Source: Flavobacteriales bacterium (GTDB taxonomy: Bacteria; Bacteroidota; Bacteroidia; UBA10329). Taken from it: a stretch of DNA of 64,000 nucleotides. The notes under the pieces are model-generated. The model was not told the origin of the DNA and made no database searches. It saw only the letters and a program-made list of their open reading frames with translations. Numbering within the stretch: position 1 is the stretch's first letter; each line of letters opens with the position of its first letter. This document shows positions 17,234 to 25,435 of this stretch, piece by piece. The translations under genes were made by a program, and so were the position numbers. The DNA is taken from the NCBI GenBank assembly GCA_020635495.1, contig JACJZQ010000018.1, forward strand, positions 3,129 to 67,128, given 5' to 3'.

Positions 17234-17455
17234 AACGGAGTTGTACTGTATGAATCTGCACGTGCGGATAGGGACAAAGGAGTTCCTTTCCATGATTCTG
17301 CGCGTGCGGATGGACTCAAAGGAGTTCCTTTCCGAGATTCTGCGCGTGCGGATTGACGCAAAGGAGTTCCTTTCCATGAATCTGCACGTGCAGATAGGCA
17401 CCAAGGAGTTCCTTTCAACGATTCTGCACGTGCGGATGGGCACAAAGCAGTTCAT
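17234..17455. repeat. Array B: 42-bp tandem repeat made of two alternating palindromes
   Basis: Most of the 356-bp gap between mqnE and the next gene is an array with an exact 42-bp period and no indel; unit starts are 17234, 17276, 17318, 17360, 17402 and a partial one at 17444. Each unit has two dyads 21 bp apart: AAAGGA-GT-TCCTTT and ATTCTGC-RC/GC-GTGCGGAT, the second being a perfect 16-bp palindrome (ATCTGCACGTGCAGAT) in the unit at 17360. Differences between units cluster in the linkers, not the palindromes, which speaks for a DNA- or RNA-level role. Open frames exist on both strands because 42 is a multiple of 3; none looks like a real gene. Confidence 0.85.
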
Positions 17456-17480
17456 CTCTTTAAATCCCCAGTCGAATCTA

Positions 17481-17488
17481 TACCTTTA
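17481..17488 (+). promoter_or_regulatory. -7-like element (TACCTTTA)
   Basis: One mismatch from TAnnTTTG and 15 bp before the ATG of the small secreted protein. It lies about 30 bp beyond the last unit of array B, so the array sits directly upstream of this promoter. Confidence 0.35.
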
Positions 17489-17503
17489 GAGGGATTCGCA
17501 ATA

Positions 17504-17980
17504 ATGAGAGGTCTGGTTATAGTCTTATTTCTATTACACCTTCATTCCATCCATGCTCAGAATGCACTGCCTGACTCCATTCTCAACATCCAATGGAAGG
17601 TTGCCCGGATCATTACAGCAGAACACTCTATTTCTTCAGATTCAATTCGTAATTGGCTGGATGGAAATGACCTGACAGTCAGGATTGTGCAAAAGACTAC
17701 GAAGTGCTTTCCAGATCAATCAGAAATGAATTACCTCTTGTGGACTCGAATCTGCAACAGTTGTAGCTTTCAGTTCAATATTCTGGACGGTAGGATCACC
17801 AAATGCTCGACCCTATGCACCTTAGTTTATTGCACAGATGGAAAGGGTGGATATAGTCCACGTGGCAGACTTGAAGAAATACTTAAACCAATTCTGCACA
17901 GGCCTACCACCATTTCTATAGGAACGGATCAAATGAAAATCCTTTCGGAAAATGGGAGTGAAATGATACTCACAAGATGA
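17504..17980 (+). CDS. Small secreted protein of unknown function
   Basis: 158 residues with a clear signal peptide (MRGLVIVLFLLHLHSIHAQ). The mature part has seven cysteines: one in KTTKCFP, two in RICNSCSF, and a group in KCSTLCTLVYC, so disulfides or metal binding are possible. The family is not recognised and no sorting domain or membrane segment is seen. It stands alone between array B and the convergent rluD gene, so no operon partner helps. It is probably periplasmic. Confidence 0.6.
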   Translation: MRGLVIVLFLLHLHSIHAQNALPDSILNIQWKVARIITAEHSISSDSIRNWLDGNDLTVRIVQKTTKCFPDQSEMNYLLWTRICNSCSFQFNILDGRITKCSTLCTLVYCTDGKGGYSPRGRLEEILKPILHRPTTISIGTDQMKILSENGSEMILTR

Positions 17981-18038
17981 ACCTACGTGTAACACTGTTT
18001 CCTATCGCTCGGTCAGCCACGGGAAGCTGAAGAATTGT

Positions 18039-19085
18039 TCAATCCTTCCTGCTGGCCGTATACACGCGCCATTTTTCCAACACGGATTGCATGTCCTCTG
18101 GCAGATCCGCCTCGAACGATAGGCGTTCTTTGGTGATTGGTTGCGTGAAGGCCAAATAGCGTGCGTGAAGGGCCGGCCGCGGCATGATCTCGAAACAGTT
18201 CTGAATGAACTGCTTGTATTTGGCAAAGGTGGTCCCTTTCAGCACTTGGTCGCCTCCGTAGCGTTCGTCATTGAACAGCGGATGACCGATGTGTTTCATG
18301 TGAACCCGAATCTGGTGCGTCCGACCCGTTTCGAGCTTGCATTGAACGAGGGTCACGTAGCCGAACCGTTCCAGCACCTTATAGTGCGTAACGGCATGCT
18401 TGCCTTGGTCGCCATCTGGGAAAACGTCCATCTGAAGGCGGTTCTTGAGCGAGCGTCCGATGTTGCCAGTAACGGTTCCTTCGTCCTCCTCAAAATCGCC
18501 CCACACTAAGGCGGTATAATACCTGTCGGTGGTCCGGTCAAAGAACTGTTTGGCCAGACCCACCATGGCCATTTCGGCCTTGGCCACCACCATGATGCCC
18601 GAAGTTCCCTTGTCCAACCGATGCACCAATCCGGGGCGCGGCTCCTCAAAATTGCCCATGTCGGGCAGGTTCTTGAAGTGGTACATGAGCGCATTGACCA
18701 GCGTGCCTGTATAATTCCCGTGGCCGGGATGCACCACAAGGTCGGGCGGTTTGTTCACCACCACCACTTCGGCATCCTCATAAACGATATTCAGCGGGAT
18801 GTTCTCCGGCAGGATGGTCCTGTCGCGTGGCGGTTGGGCCATCACCACAGTGATCAGGTCTTTGGGCTTTACCTTATAATTGGGCTTGATCTCGTTGCCA
18901 TTGGCCAGCACATTCCCTGCACGGATGGCCACCTGCACCTTATTGCGCGTGGCATTGGAAAGCCGGTCCATCAGGAACTTGTCAATGCGCAGCGGTTCTT
19001 GGCCCTTATCGGCCACAAAACGGTGGTGTTCGTAGAGGTCGTCCTGTTCGTTCTCCTCTTCAAGAAGTTCGTCCTCCGAACTCAT
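18039..19085 (-). CDS. rluD: RluD/RluA-family 23S rRNA pseudouridine synthase
   Basis: This 348-residue cytoplasmic enzyme isomerises uridines in 23S rRNA. An acidic N-terminal tail (1-20) is followed by an S4 RNA-binding domain (about 31-80) and the catalytic domain with HRLDKGTSGIMVVAK, where Asp158 is the catalytic residue. CKLETGRTHQIRVHM and HPLFNDERYGG follow. RluD (positions 1911, 1915, 1917) is the likely ortholog; RlmH, which methylates pseudouridine 1915, is also in the window. The start overlaps the upstream T9SS gene (ATGA), so it is the last gene of a three-gene minus-strand operon. Confidence 0.9.
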   Translation of the reverse strand: MSSEDELLEEENEQDDLYEHHRFVADKGQEPLRIDKFLMDRLSNATRNKVQVAIRAGNVLANGNEIKPNYKVKPKDLITVVMAQPPRDRTILPENIPLNIVYEDAEVVVVNKPPDLVVHPGHGNYTGTLVNALMYHFKNLPDMGNFEEPRPGLVHRLDKGTSGIMVVAKAEMAMVGLAKQFFDRTTDRYYTALVWGDFEEDEGTVTGNIGRSLKNRLQMDVFPDGDQGKHAVTHYKVLERFGYVTLVQCKLETGRTHQIRVHMKHIGHPLFNDERYGGDQVLKGTTFAKYKQFIQNCFEIMPRPALHARYLAFTQPITKERLSFEADLPEDMQSVLEKWRVYTASRKD

Positions 19086-21058
19086 TGCACCACCACTCGC
19101 TTGGTGAAACTTGTGCCTTTGGCGGTTCGGATGTTAAGCAGGTAGGTGCCAGCGTGCAGATGTCCCAATTCGATGGAACCATGGTAGCCTGTTTGCGACT
19201 GCACTTCCCTACCCGAAAGATCATAGGTGGTTATCTGAACCGTAGTCATCGTGCTCGGATTGAGGCCTTGAACTTGGATGCTACCCGTTGTCGGGTTCGG
19301 ATAGACCGAGATGGTCTCAGGTTCTTCCACCTCTTCCACCCCGGTCCAACTGTACTGTTGCCCAAAAACCGGACGGATCATAATGGACCCTGGAATGGAG
19401 CTTTGATTCCAGATGGTGCCAAGGTTGTAATAGTTCTTTGATGAATTATCCGTGCGCTGGTCAAATCCAACTGAGAATTTCAGGTCAGTGGCCGGTTGCT
19501 GAATCCAACCTATCCAAATGTTCTGGCCTGCTTGAATAGGAAGTTCCGATTCAAGGAAGTAGTGGTAGAAATAATTCCTCTGATAGGTATACTGCAAAGC
19601 GATGGGCTCAGGACTACTCCACAACAGTGTTTCGGGTTGATCGTTTCCGTCCCAGATCGCCAATTCGACCAGTTCTTGGGATAGATCGTATTCCACAGGT
19701 AGAAGATAGAGTTGAATGGCTCGAAGGATATCCTCCTTTTTGACATTGTACTTCACAGCTACCATTCCCTCATTCTCCAATTCCCCAAGGCCATAGCCAA
19801 CTTCGGCCGTGCCATCATCATAGGCGTAGTAGTTATAGAATTCCTGTTTCTCCACTCGAACATCGTTGACCGGAAAATCATCATTAGGGCCAAGGACAAA
19901 CTTCAACTCGAAGTATGCAGAATCCTCCGATATCTCCGAGTCCGAAGGAAAGTATGGAACCCCTGAACTTATGTTGTACAGGAAGTTGCTGGCTCCGCCA
20001 GTCGTATTACAAGTGTTCGATTCATTCCCACATATCCTTCCGGCAACCACAGTTGCAGTCGAACTCAATACATCATATAATAGTCCACCTGTTCTGTCCA
20101 GCACTTTAAGCGAAAAGTTGGTCGGCACATCCGAGTCATCATTGTTCCTTAAAACAACATAGGCCGTGTCGCCCATCGCACCTATCGAATCTGTTTTATA
20201 GTGGGTCCAAGGCATGGCACTGAATTCCTTCAAAAGTGAATATGAGGCCGACTGAAGAGCTCCTGGGCCAGGAACGAATGAAGTTTGCGAAAGGCCTGCC
20301 ACATCGTGAATTATGGTATCCGCTTCGCTTCTACCCTCATCCAACTCCACGTAATCAATATGCCAGTGGTCCACGCTTCCAGCCCGTGACGCATAATTCA
20401 TGAAGCGGAACTGAAAACCGTTGTAGAGATATTCGGATCCGGTAACTGGGAGCATGACCCGATTGAAATCGAAATCTTCCAAGGTATATCCATCCACCTC
20501 CCAAACCCGGACCCACGTTTCAGTGGTATCGTTTGGACGCGATTTGAATTCCAAGGCAAGGATGTCTTCCTCTTCAGGCGCGTTTCCAAGTCCTTGAGCC
20601 TGATAGTAGAAGCTGAGGTAAACAGAGTCAGCGCCAGCCAAATTCAACGGATTTGAAGTAAGGCTGTCCGCCAAAAACGGTAAAGAGAAACCGAACCCAT
20701 AAGCGCGTCCGTTCTCATCCAATCCATCGAATGTTGCCACACCCTGCGAAATGGGGTTGATGGCCATGTGATTATTGATGTACACGGTGTATCCCTGCCA
20801 AAGGTCTTGGTTCGGATAGAGGTCAGCAGCGGTCCGCAAACGAGAAAAGGGCTCCGAGAAATCATCAAAAAATGGCAGATCCAATGTGTCACCAGCCGCC
20901 CGCGATGACTTCAACTGATACTCTCGTTGCGCCTTTTCCAATGACCCGAACAGGGCAGGATTAGACAACATGTCAAAGAATCGTTCCTGCGCATTTCCCC
21001 AATTAGAGAAACTGCAGATGAACAGCAATAAAAGGCCGAAAGCCCTAGTAAATCTCAT
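19082..21058 (-). CDS. Secreted protein with T9SS type-A sorting domain
   Basis: The start at 21058 (MRFTRAFGLLLLFICSF) gives a signal peptide ending GNAQ and overlaps the PASTA gene stop by 14 bp; an earlier start at 21079 adds seven residues. The 658-residue product has a lectin- or jelly-roll-like N-terminal half (LDLPFFDDFSEPFS, VYLSFYYQAQGLG, WVRVWEVDGY) and ends in a type-A sorting domain (ISVYPNPTTGSIQV, YDLSGREV, LHAGTYLLNIRT, SFTKRVVVQ). It should cross the outer membrane by T9SS. The function is unknown. This T9SS gene between PASTA and rluD genes appears in other Bacteroidota by my recollection. Confidence 0.8.
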   Translation of the reverse strand: MRFTRAFGLLLLFICSFSNWGNAQERFFDMLSNPALFGSLEKAQREYQLKSSRAAGDTLDLPFFDDFSEPFSRLRTAADLYPNQDLWQGYTVYINNHMAINPISQGVATFDGLDENGRAYGFGFSLPFLADSLTSNPLNLAGADSVYLSFYYQAQGLGNAPEEEDILALEFKSRPNDTTETWVRVWEVDGYTLEDFDFNRVMLPVTGSEYLYNGFQFRFMNYASRAGSVDHWHIDYVELDEGRSEADTIIHDVAGLSQTSFVPGPGALQSASYSLLKEFSAMPWTHYKTDSIGAMGDTAYVVLRNNDDSDVPTNFSLKVLDRTGGLLYDVLSSTATVVAGRICGNESNTCNTTGGASNFLYNISSGVPYFPSDSEISEDSAYFELKFVLGPNDDFPVNDVRVEKQEFYNYYAYDDGTAEVGYGLGELENEGMVAVKYNVKKEDILRAIQLYLLPVEYDLSQELVELAIWDGNDQPETLLWSSPEPIALQYTYQRNYFYHYFLESELPIQAGQNIWIGWIQQPATDLKFSVGFDQRTDNSSKNYYNLGTIWNQSSIPGSIMIRPVFGQQYSWTGVEEVEEPETISVYPNPTTGSIQVQGLNPSTMTTVQITTYDLSGREVQSQTGYHGSIELGHLHAGTYLLNIRTAKGTSFTKRVVVQ

Positions 21059-21902
21059 TTTCAACGTCTTCGTTGGCATTCAGTGAATCCAGTGGTAACT
21101 GAACTCTGGTATAAAATGTTGTGTCGTACTCAATGGAAGTGGTGTCTTCCGTCAGATAAAGAATGATGGAAGAACCCATTGCGATCATCTCGCGCTCATT
21201 GAACTCAGGAATCTGTTTGTAAACACGCACCAGTCCCGTGTCGGTGATCGGAGTATCGATCTTGAACGTTGCCAAATTCAATGCAGACGCTTGAATGCGC
21301 TCCAGTGCTTCATCCAATCGGTAATAAAGCAGGTAAGGAATCGGCACTTTCGTATCGCTCAATCCCAATCCGAGAACGAGGTCGACCACCGTTCCCTGAA
21401 AAACGGATGTTCCTTTCTTAACGGACCGGCCTCTGATCCGCTGATCGATCACCGCATTCTTGGCAATATCTGGCTGGTACTCCAGCTTGCCTAACTTCAA
21501 TCCAACGCTTTCAAGCACGGCCTTAGCCTGTCGGAGCGAAAGATTGTGGACATCCGGCAGCGCCACCTGTTTGGGCAAAAGCGCATTCACGGTCAGGTAT
21601 ACTTTTCTTCCGCGCTTCACTTTGTAACCGGGTGCAGGTTCTTGATCGGCAACTGCCCCGCGCGGCAGGTCATCCGCGTAAAGCGAATCCACGATCTCGT
21701 ATTCCACGTCAACCGTATCAGCAAATGCCTCAATATCCTTCAACTTCACTCCCGTAAAATCAGGCACCTCCACGGTAATTCCGTGTTCGGTATAGGAATC
21801 CAACCAAAAGAACAGTCCCACAGCACCAACGGCCGACACCAGGCCGGCAATGCCAAGCTGAACAAGGAACTTTTTACTGAAAATGAACTTGATTAAACCC
21901 AC
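21045..21902 (-). CDS. PASTA-domain membrane protein
   Basis: The GTG at 21902 is preferred: the only earlier in-frame start, a TTG at 21939-21941, lies inside a perfect -7 promoter element. The 285-residue product has one membrane segment (FLVQLGIAGLVSAVGAVGLFFWL) followed by three PASTA domains outside the cytoplasm (starting VEVPDFTG, VALPDVHN, VPIPYLL). PASTA domains bind peptidoglycan or muropeptides. No kinase domain is present, unlike PknB. Its position next to ddl and in an operon with rluD is common in Bacteroidota. The inferred role is cell-wall sensing or scaffolding. Confidence 0.85.
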   Translation of the reverse strand: MGLIKFIFSKKFLVQLGIAGLVSAVGAVGLFFWLDSYTEHGITVEVPDFTGVKLKDIEAFADTVDVEYEIVDSLYADDLPRGAVADQEPAPGYKVKRGRKVYLTVNALLPKQVALPDVHNLSLRQAKAVLESVGLKLGKLEYQPDIAKNAVIDQRIRGRSVKKGTSVFQGTVVDLVLGLGLSDTKVPIPYLLYYRLDEALERIQASALNLATFKIDTPITDTGLVRVYKQIPEFNEREMIAMGSSIILYLTEDTTSIEYDTTFYTRVQLPLDSLNANEDVENEIY

Positions 21903-21938
21903 TTGAACGTGTAGAAATTGCCCTAAAGGAACGGCAGC

Positions 21939-21946
21939 CAAAGATA
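21939..21946 (-). promoter_or_regulatory. -7 element (TATCTTTG) of the PASTA-rluD operon
   Basis: Exact TAnnTTTG match on the minus strand, 36 bp upstream of the GTG at 21902. It decides the start of the PASTA gene, because the TTG that would give the longest ORF overlaps this box. Confidence 0.55.
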
Positions 21947-22014
21947 TAAATTATGAACCCTCTGCTGTTTAGCATTTATTGGGAGGCCCACAGCCCCGAT
22001 GCCATAATTTGATT

Positions 22015-22022
22015 TACATTGG
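22015..22022 (+). promoter_or_regulatory. -7-like element (TACATTGG) of ddl
   Basis: Near match to TAnnTTTG, 15 bp before the ddl ATG. It is divergent from the PASTA operon promoter about 70 bp away. Confidence 0.3.
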
Positions 22023-22037
22023 TTGCGTTCTGAAATC

Positions 22038-23021
22038 ATGAAAAAGACAGTCGCGATCGTTTACGGTGGGTATTCCTCAGAATGGGTCATTTCTGAGTTG
22101 AGTGCCAAAGTGGTTTTCAGCCATCTGGATGCCGATAAGTATGAAAAATATATGGTGCGCATTTCACGCGAAACGTGGAATGTGATGTTAAAGGATGGTT
22201 CCAAGGCACCCATCGACCGCAATGATTTTTCGTTCGCGGTGAACGGACAACACAAGCGGTTCGATGCCATTTTCAACGCCATTCACGGAACGCCTGGTGA
22301 AGACGGCAAGCTTCAAGGTTATTGGGACATGCTTGGTATTCCATACACGTCTCCGGGAGTTTTGGCATCCTCACTCACGTTCAGCAAGAGTTACTGCAAC
22401 GGGTTTCTGCGCCAGTTCGGGGATGTGAATATTGCCGCTTCCGTTATGGTCAGAAAGGGAGAAAAAGTGGATGCGGCAGTCATTCTAGAAAAGGTCGGGC
22501 TTCCTTGTTTTGTCAAACCGAACAACCTCGGTTCCAGTTTCGGCATTACCAAATTGAAGGAAGCCGATAAGTTTGAAGAAGCACTGGCAAAGGCGTTGGA
22601 ACACGATGACGAAGCGGTGATTGAGCAGTTCATCAACGGAACCGAAATTGCCAGTGGCGTTTTTAGCCACAATGGAGAGGTGACAGCGCTACCGCTTACC
22701 GAAATCGTTTCAAAGAACGAATACTTCGATTATCAGGCAAAGTATGAAGGTGCGGCAGATGAGATAACCCCTGCCCGAATACCAGATTCTGTCCGCGACC
22801 TGATTCAGGAAACCACCCGAAGGGTTTTCAAGCGATTGAAATTGCGCGGCATGTCACGCGTGGATTACATCGTTCAGGATGGCGTTCCATACCTTATTGA
22901 AGTTAACACGATTCCCGGCCTTTCAGAGGCAAGTTTGCTTCCACAGCAAGTGCGCTATTCTGGAATGACCTTGAAGGAGTTCTTCGGATTATTGGTTGAA
23001 GATGCCATTGTTGGTTCGTAG
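22038..23021 (+). CDS. ddl: D-alanine--D-alanine ligase
   Basis: Ddl makes the D-Ala-D-Ala dipeptide for peptidoglycan in the cytoplasm using ATP. The start at 22038 (MKKTVAIVYGGYSSE) is the family start; the TTG at 22023 is less likely. The 327-residue protein has the ATP-grasp layout: GTPGEDGKLQGYWDMLGIPY, KPNNLGSSFGI, the omega-loop region (EYFDYQAKYEGAADEITPA) and the metal-binding end RVDYIVQDGVPYLIEVNTIP, GLSEASLLPQQ. Complete length. It faces away from the PASTA operon, so both cell-wall genes could share regulation. Confidence 0.95.
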   Translation: MKKTVAIVYGGYSSEWVISELSAKVVFSHLDADKYEKYMVRISRETWNVMLKDGSKAPIDRNDFSFAVNGQHKRFDAIFNAIHGTPGEDGKLQGYWDMLGIPYTSPGVLASSLTFSKSYCNGFLRQFGDVNIAASVMVRKGEKVDAAVILEKVGLPCFVKPNNLGSSFGITKLKEADKFEEALAKALEHDDEAVIEQFINGTEIASGVFSHNGEVTALPLTEIVSKNEYFDYQAKYEGAADEITPARIPDSVRDLIQETTRRVFKRLKLRGMSRVDYIVQDGVPYLIEVNTIPGLSEASLLPQQVRYSGMTLKEFFGLLVEDAIVGS

Positions 23022-23022
23022 A

Positions 23023-23082
23023 GCGTATGGAAATACGCCCGCAATTCAGGTAGTCAAAACGAACGGGCGTATTTCCATACGC
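23023..23082. repeat. REP-like double palindrome
   Basis: Two inverted copies (GCGTATGGAAATACGCCCG and its exact complement, 19 bp each) are separated by 22 bp. Each copy is itself a palindrome with arms GGGCGTAT / ATACGCCC around four bases. It lies between the convergent ddl and rdgB stops and may act as a two-way terminator. The sequence resembles the GGGGCGTAT-type dispersed intergenic repeats seen in various bacteria. Confidence 0.7.
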
Positions 23083-23084
23083 CC

Positions 23085-23666
23085 CTACCGCGCCTCTGTG
23101 TGAAAAAACTCAACCAGCTTTTGCACCGCCCGTCCACGGTGACTGATCTCATTCTTCTGATCCATGCTCATTTCAGCAAATGATTCTTCGAAGCCGTCTG
23201 GTCGAAAGATCGGGTCGTAGCCAAAGCCTTTTTCTCCGTGTTCTTCGGTGAGAATCTCGCCATCCACACGACCTTCAAAAAAATACTCTTCCCCATTAAG
23301 AATGAGACTGATAACCGTTCGGAAACAGGCAGAACGGTCTTTCGCCCCTTCCATCTTCGCAAGCACTTTATCCATATTGCCTTGAAAGGAACAGCCTTCG
23401 CCAGCGTAGCGAGCAGAATAAACACCAGGCTTACCGTTCAGCGCAGCAATTTCCAAACCCGTATCGTCCGAAAAGCAATTCTTTCCCGTTCGTTCAAACA
23501 CGTAGCGCGATTTGATGCTGGCATTTTCATCCAGCGTGTCGCCCGTTTCAGGAATGTCTACATCGCCCAACACGTCTTTCAACGAGAGCACCGTGAATTC
23601 CTTCGGCAATTTGGAACGCACCTCCTCCAACTTATGGGCATTATTGCTTGCAAAAACGATTTCCAT
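23085..23666 (-). CDS. rdgB: Non-canonical purine NTP pyrophosphatase (RdgB/HAM1 family)
   Basis: This 193-residue cytoplasmic enzyme cleaves ITP, dITP and XTP to monophosphates to keep damaged purines out of DNA and RNA. The start at 23666 (MEIVFASNNAHKLEE) is the classical family start with the S/TxNxxK substrate motif; the ORF extends upstream, but not with family sequence. Further signatures are CFSDDTGLEIAALNGKPGVY, SARYAG, GEKGFGYDPIF and the C-terminal EISHRGRA. A TACTTTCA box on the minus strand lies just before the ATG. Confidence 0.94.
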   Translation of the reverse strand: MEIVFASNNAHKLEEVRSKLPKEFTVLSLKDVLGDVDIPETGDTLDENASIKSRYVFERTGKNCFSDDTGLEIAALNGKPGVYSARYAGEGCSFQGNMDKVLAKMEGAKDRSACFRTVISLILNGEEYFFEGRVDGEILTEEHGEKGFGYDPIFRPDGFEESFAEMSMDQKNEISHRGRAVQKLVEFFHTEAR

Positions 23667-23779
23667 GGCGTGAAAGTAAAAATGAGAAAAGGGAAAAATG
23701 AAAAATGGGTTGAGCACCTGACCATACCTTTTATCCTTTTTCATTTTCCCGTTCTTCCCTCAAGGCGTTACTTAGCACC

Positions 23780-25411
23780 ATGGATCTTCTGAAGAACAAT
23801 CGTTTCGTTCTGCATCTGACGATGGGCATGTTGCTCACCATCATCTACCCGATGCAAGGGTTATTCTCAGGTAATCAGAACATCTATTTTCTCTGGGGAA
23901 TGGCCGACATGCTGCCCGATGTATTCGCAGCCGACCCATTGCTGAATACACCTGACCCATACCCCCTTTTCAGTTGGCTCATCTCCATCTTTCCCATTCA
24001 GTTTTTAGGGATTTGGACTACAGCACTTTACGTTTTTCTTTCTGCCATTTATTCTTTTTCTCTCTTTGGAATTGCTAATGAAGTGGCTGACCTCGACCGC
24101 CACAAAAGCCGCCTTTTTTCCTTTTCGGCATTTTTCCTTTTTCTCCACTCATCGCCCATTTGGGGAACATATCTCAACCTTATTTCAGGAATTGACCTCC
24201 GTTGGATTTGGGACAGTGGCATTGCAGAGCAAGGCGTTCTTCGGGGATACTTACAACCGAGTGTTTTCGGGGTCTTTTTGTTGCTGAGTTTCTATTTCGC
24301 TGCGCGCAAGAATTTTTCAGCGGCCATTTTGACCATTGCGCCAGCAGCAACTATTCACGCCAATTACCTTTTTCTTGGAGGAATATTGACCATTGTTTAC
24401 CTCATTCAGGCACGGTTTGAGAAGAAAAGCATCCTTGCTTCCGCTTTTCTGTTGGCATTGACCATCCCATATTCCATCTATTTATTGAAGAACTTTTTCC
24501 TGCTTGATGCAGCAACCAAAACTGAAATCGAACAAGCAGTTTTGGCCGGCTTTGAAAGCAACATTCATCTGAATCCAAGCAACTGGATAAATCCAAAGTT
24601 CTTCGTTCAACTGGTAGCGCTGTCATTGGGCACCTGCTCAATATGGAATACACGTTTTCGAAACCTCTTTCTCACCATTTTGGGCATTGCGGTTGTGCTC
24701 ACCGCCATTGCGTATATCACAGAAAACACAACGCTGATCAGCCTAAATCCTTGGCGGTTTTCAATTCTGCTGATTCCCATTTCGGTCACGGTTCTCATTG
24801 CAAAACTGACATCAACTGGAACTTGGAATCTTCTGAGACCGATGGCAATCGCACTGATCGGAAGCACCTGCGTGATGCTGGTCTATTATCGGATTTTCGG
24901 AAATTCCTCGTCCGACTTCATGAATCAATGGTCGGTCATTCACCTTTCCCTTTCTGCGGGCCTGGTGGCTTCCACAGTTTGGCTTTCCAAATGGGAATGG
25001 TTCTCGAATAGTTTGAATCCTCTGTTGATCATCGCATTGATAATGGTCGGAATCACCGATATCTTCATTGAACAGAAAACCAAGTCAAACTCGGAACAAT
25101 TTCAAGCCATTTCGAAGCTGAAAGGCGCAGAACCGAATACCATCTACATCATCCCACCCGATTGGACTTCCTTCAGAATGAATGCACAGAAAGCTGTGTT
25201 TGTGGATGAGAATTTGGTTTACGGACCTGCGTTACCGAGTTTGATGAACCGACTGGAATTGGTCGAAACAAACGATCACGCTAAGATTTTGAGTTCGATT
25301 CCAGCTGGACCCACGATAAAACTGATAGCACCAAATTCATCGCGGGTTCCCGAGGTCATTTCCAGCGAATCACTTACTGAAAACTACACTTGCTTCGTGC
25401 TAAGGCAATGA
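23780..25411 (+). CDS. Polytopic membrane protein at the head of the polysaccharide locus
   Basis: 543 residues with about 11-13 predicted membrane segments and a soluble C-terminal tail of about 100 residues (from TKSNSEQFQAISKLKGAEPN). Short loops hold DPYPLFSW and GIDLRWIWDSGIAEQGVLRG, acidic or aromatic patches like those in GT-C glycosyltransferases or polymerases, but no family is recognised. It lies 24 bp before the Wzm-type permease, so a role in glycan assembly or lipid-linked sugar transfer is likely by context only. Confidence 0.5.
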   Translation: MDLLKNNRFVLHLTMGMLLTIIYPMQGLFSGNQNIYFLWGMADMLPDVFAADPLLNTPDPYPLFSWLISIFPIQFLGIWTTALYVFLSAIYSFSLFGIANEVADLDRHKSRLFSFSAFFLFLHSSPIWGTYLNLISGIDLRWIWDSGIAEQGVLRGYLQPSVFGVFLLLSFYFAARKNFSAAILTIAPAATIHANYLFLGGILTIVYLIQARFEKKSILASAFLLALTIPYSIYLLKNFFLLDAATKTEIEQAVLAGFESNIHLNPSNWINPKFFVQLVALSLGTCSIWNTRFRNLFLTILGIAVVLTAIAYITENTTLISLNPWRFSILLIPISVTVLIAKLTSTGTWNLLRPMAIALIGSTCVMLVYYRIFGNSSSDFMNQWSVIHLSLSAGLVASTVWLSKWEWFSNSLNPLLIIALIMVGITDIFIEQKTKSNSEQFQAISKLKGAEPNTIYIIPPDWTSFRMNAQKAVFVDENLVYGPALPSLMNRLELVETNDHAKILSSIPAGPTIKLIAPNSSRVPEVISSESLTENYTCFVLRQ

Positions 25412-25422
25412 TTCGTCAATCG

Positions 25423-25430
25423 TACATTTG
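25423..25430 (+). promoter_or_regulatory. -7 element (TACATTTG) before first Wzm gene
   Basis: Exact TAnnTTTG match, 5 bp before the ATG at 25436. No -33 TTG is seen at normal spacing, so this internal promoter is uncertain. Confidence 0.35.
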
Positions 25431-25435
25431 AATTC

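Noticed and set aside
3688..17455. CRISPR interpretation of arrays A and B
   Set aside because: The units are contiguous and degenerate with no unique spacers, and no cas gene is present.
17206..17489. Three small repeat-protein ORFs across array B (both strands)
   Set aside because: A 42-bp period keeps frames open automatically; changes cluster in linkers rather than at silent codon positions.
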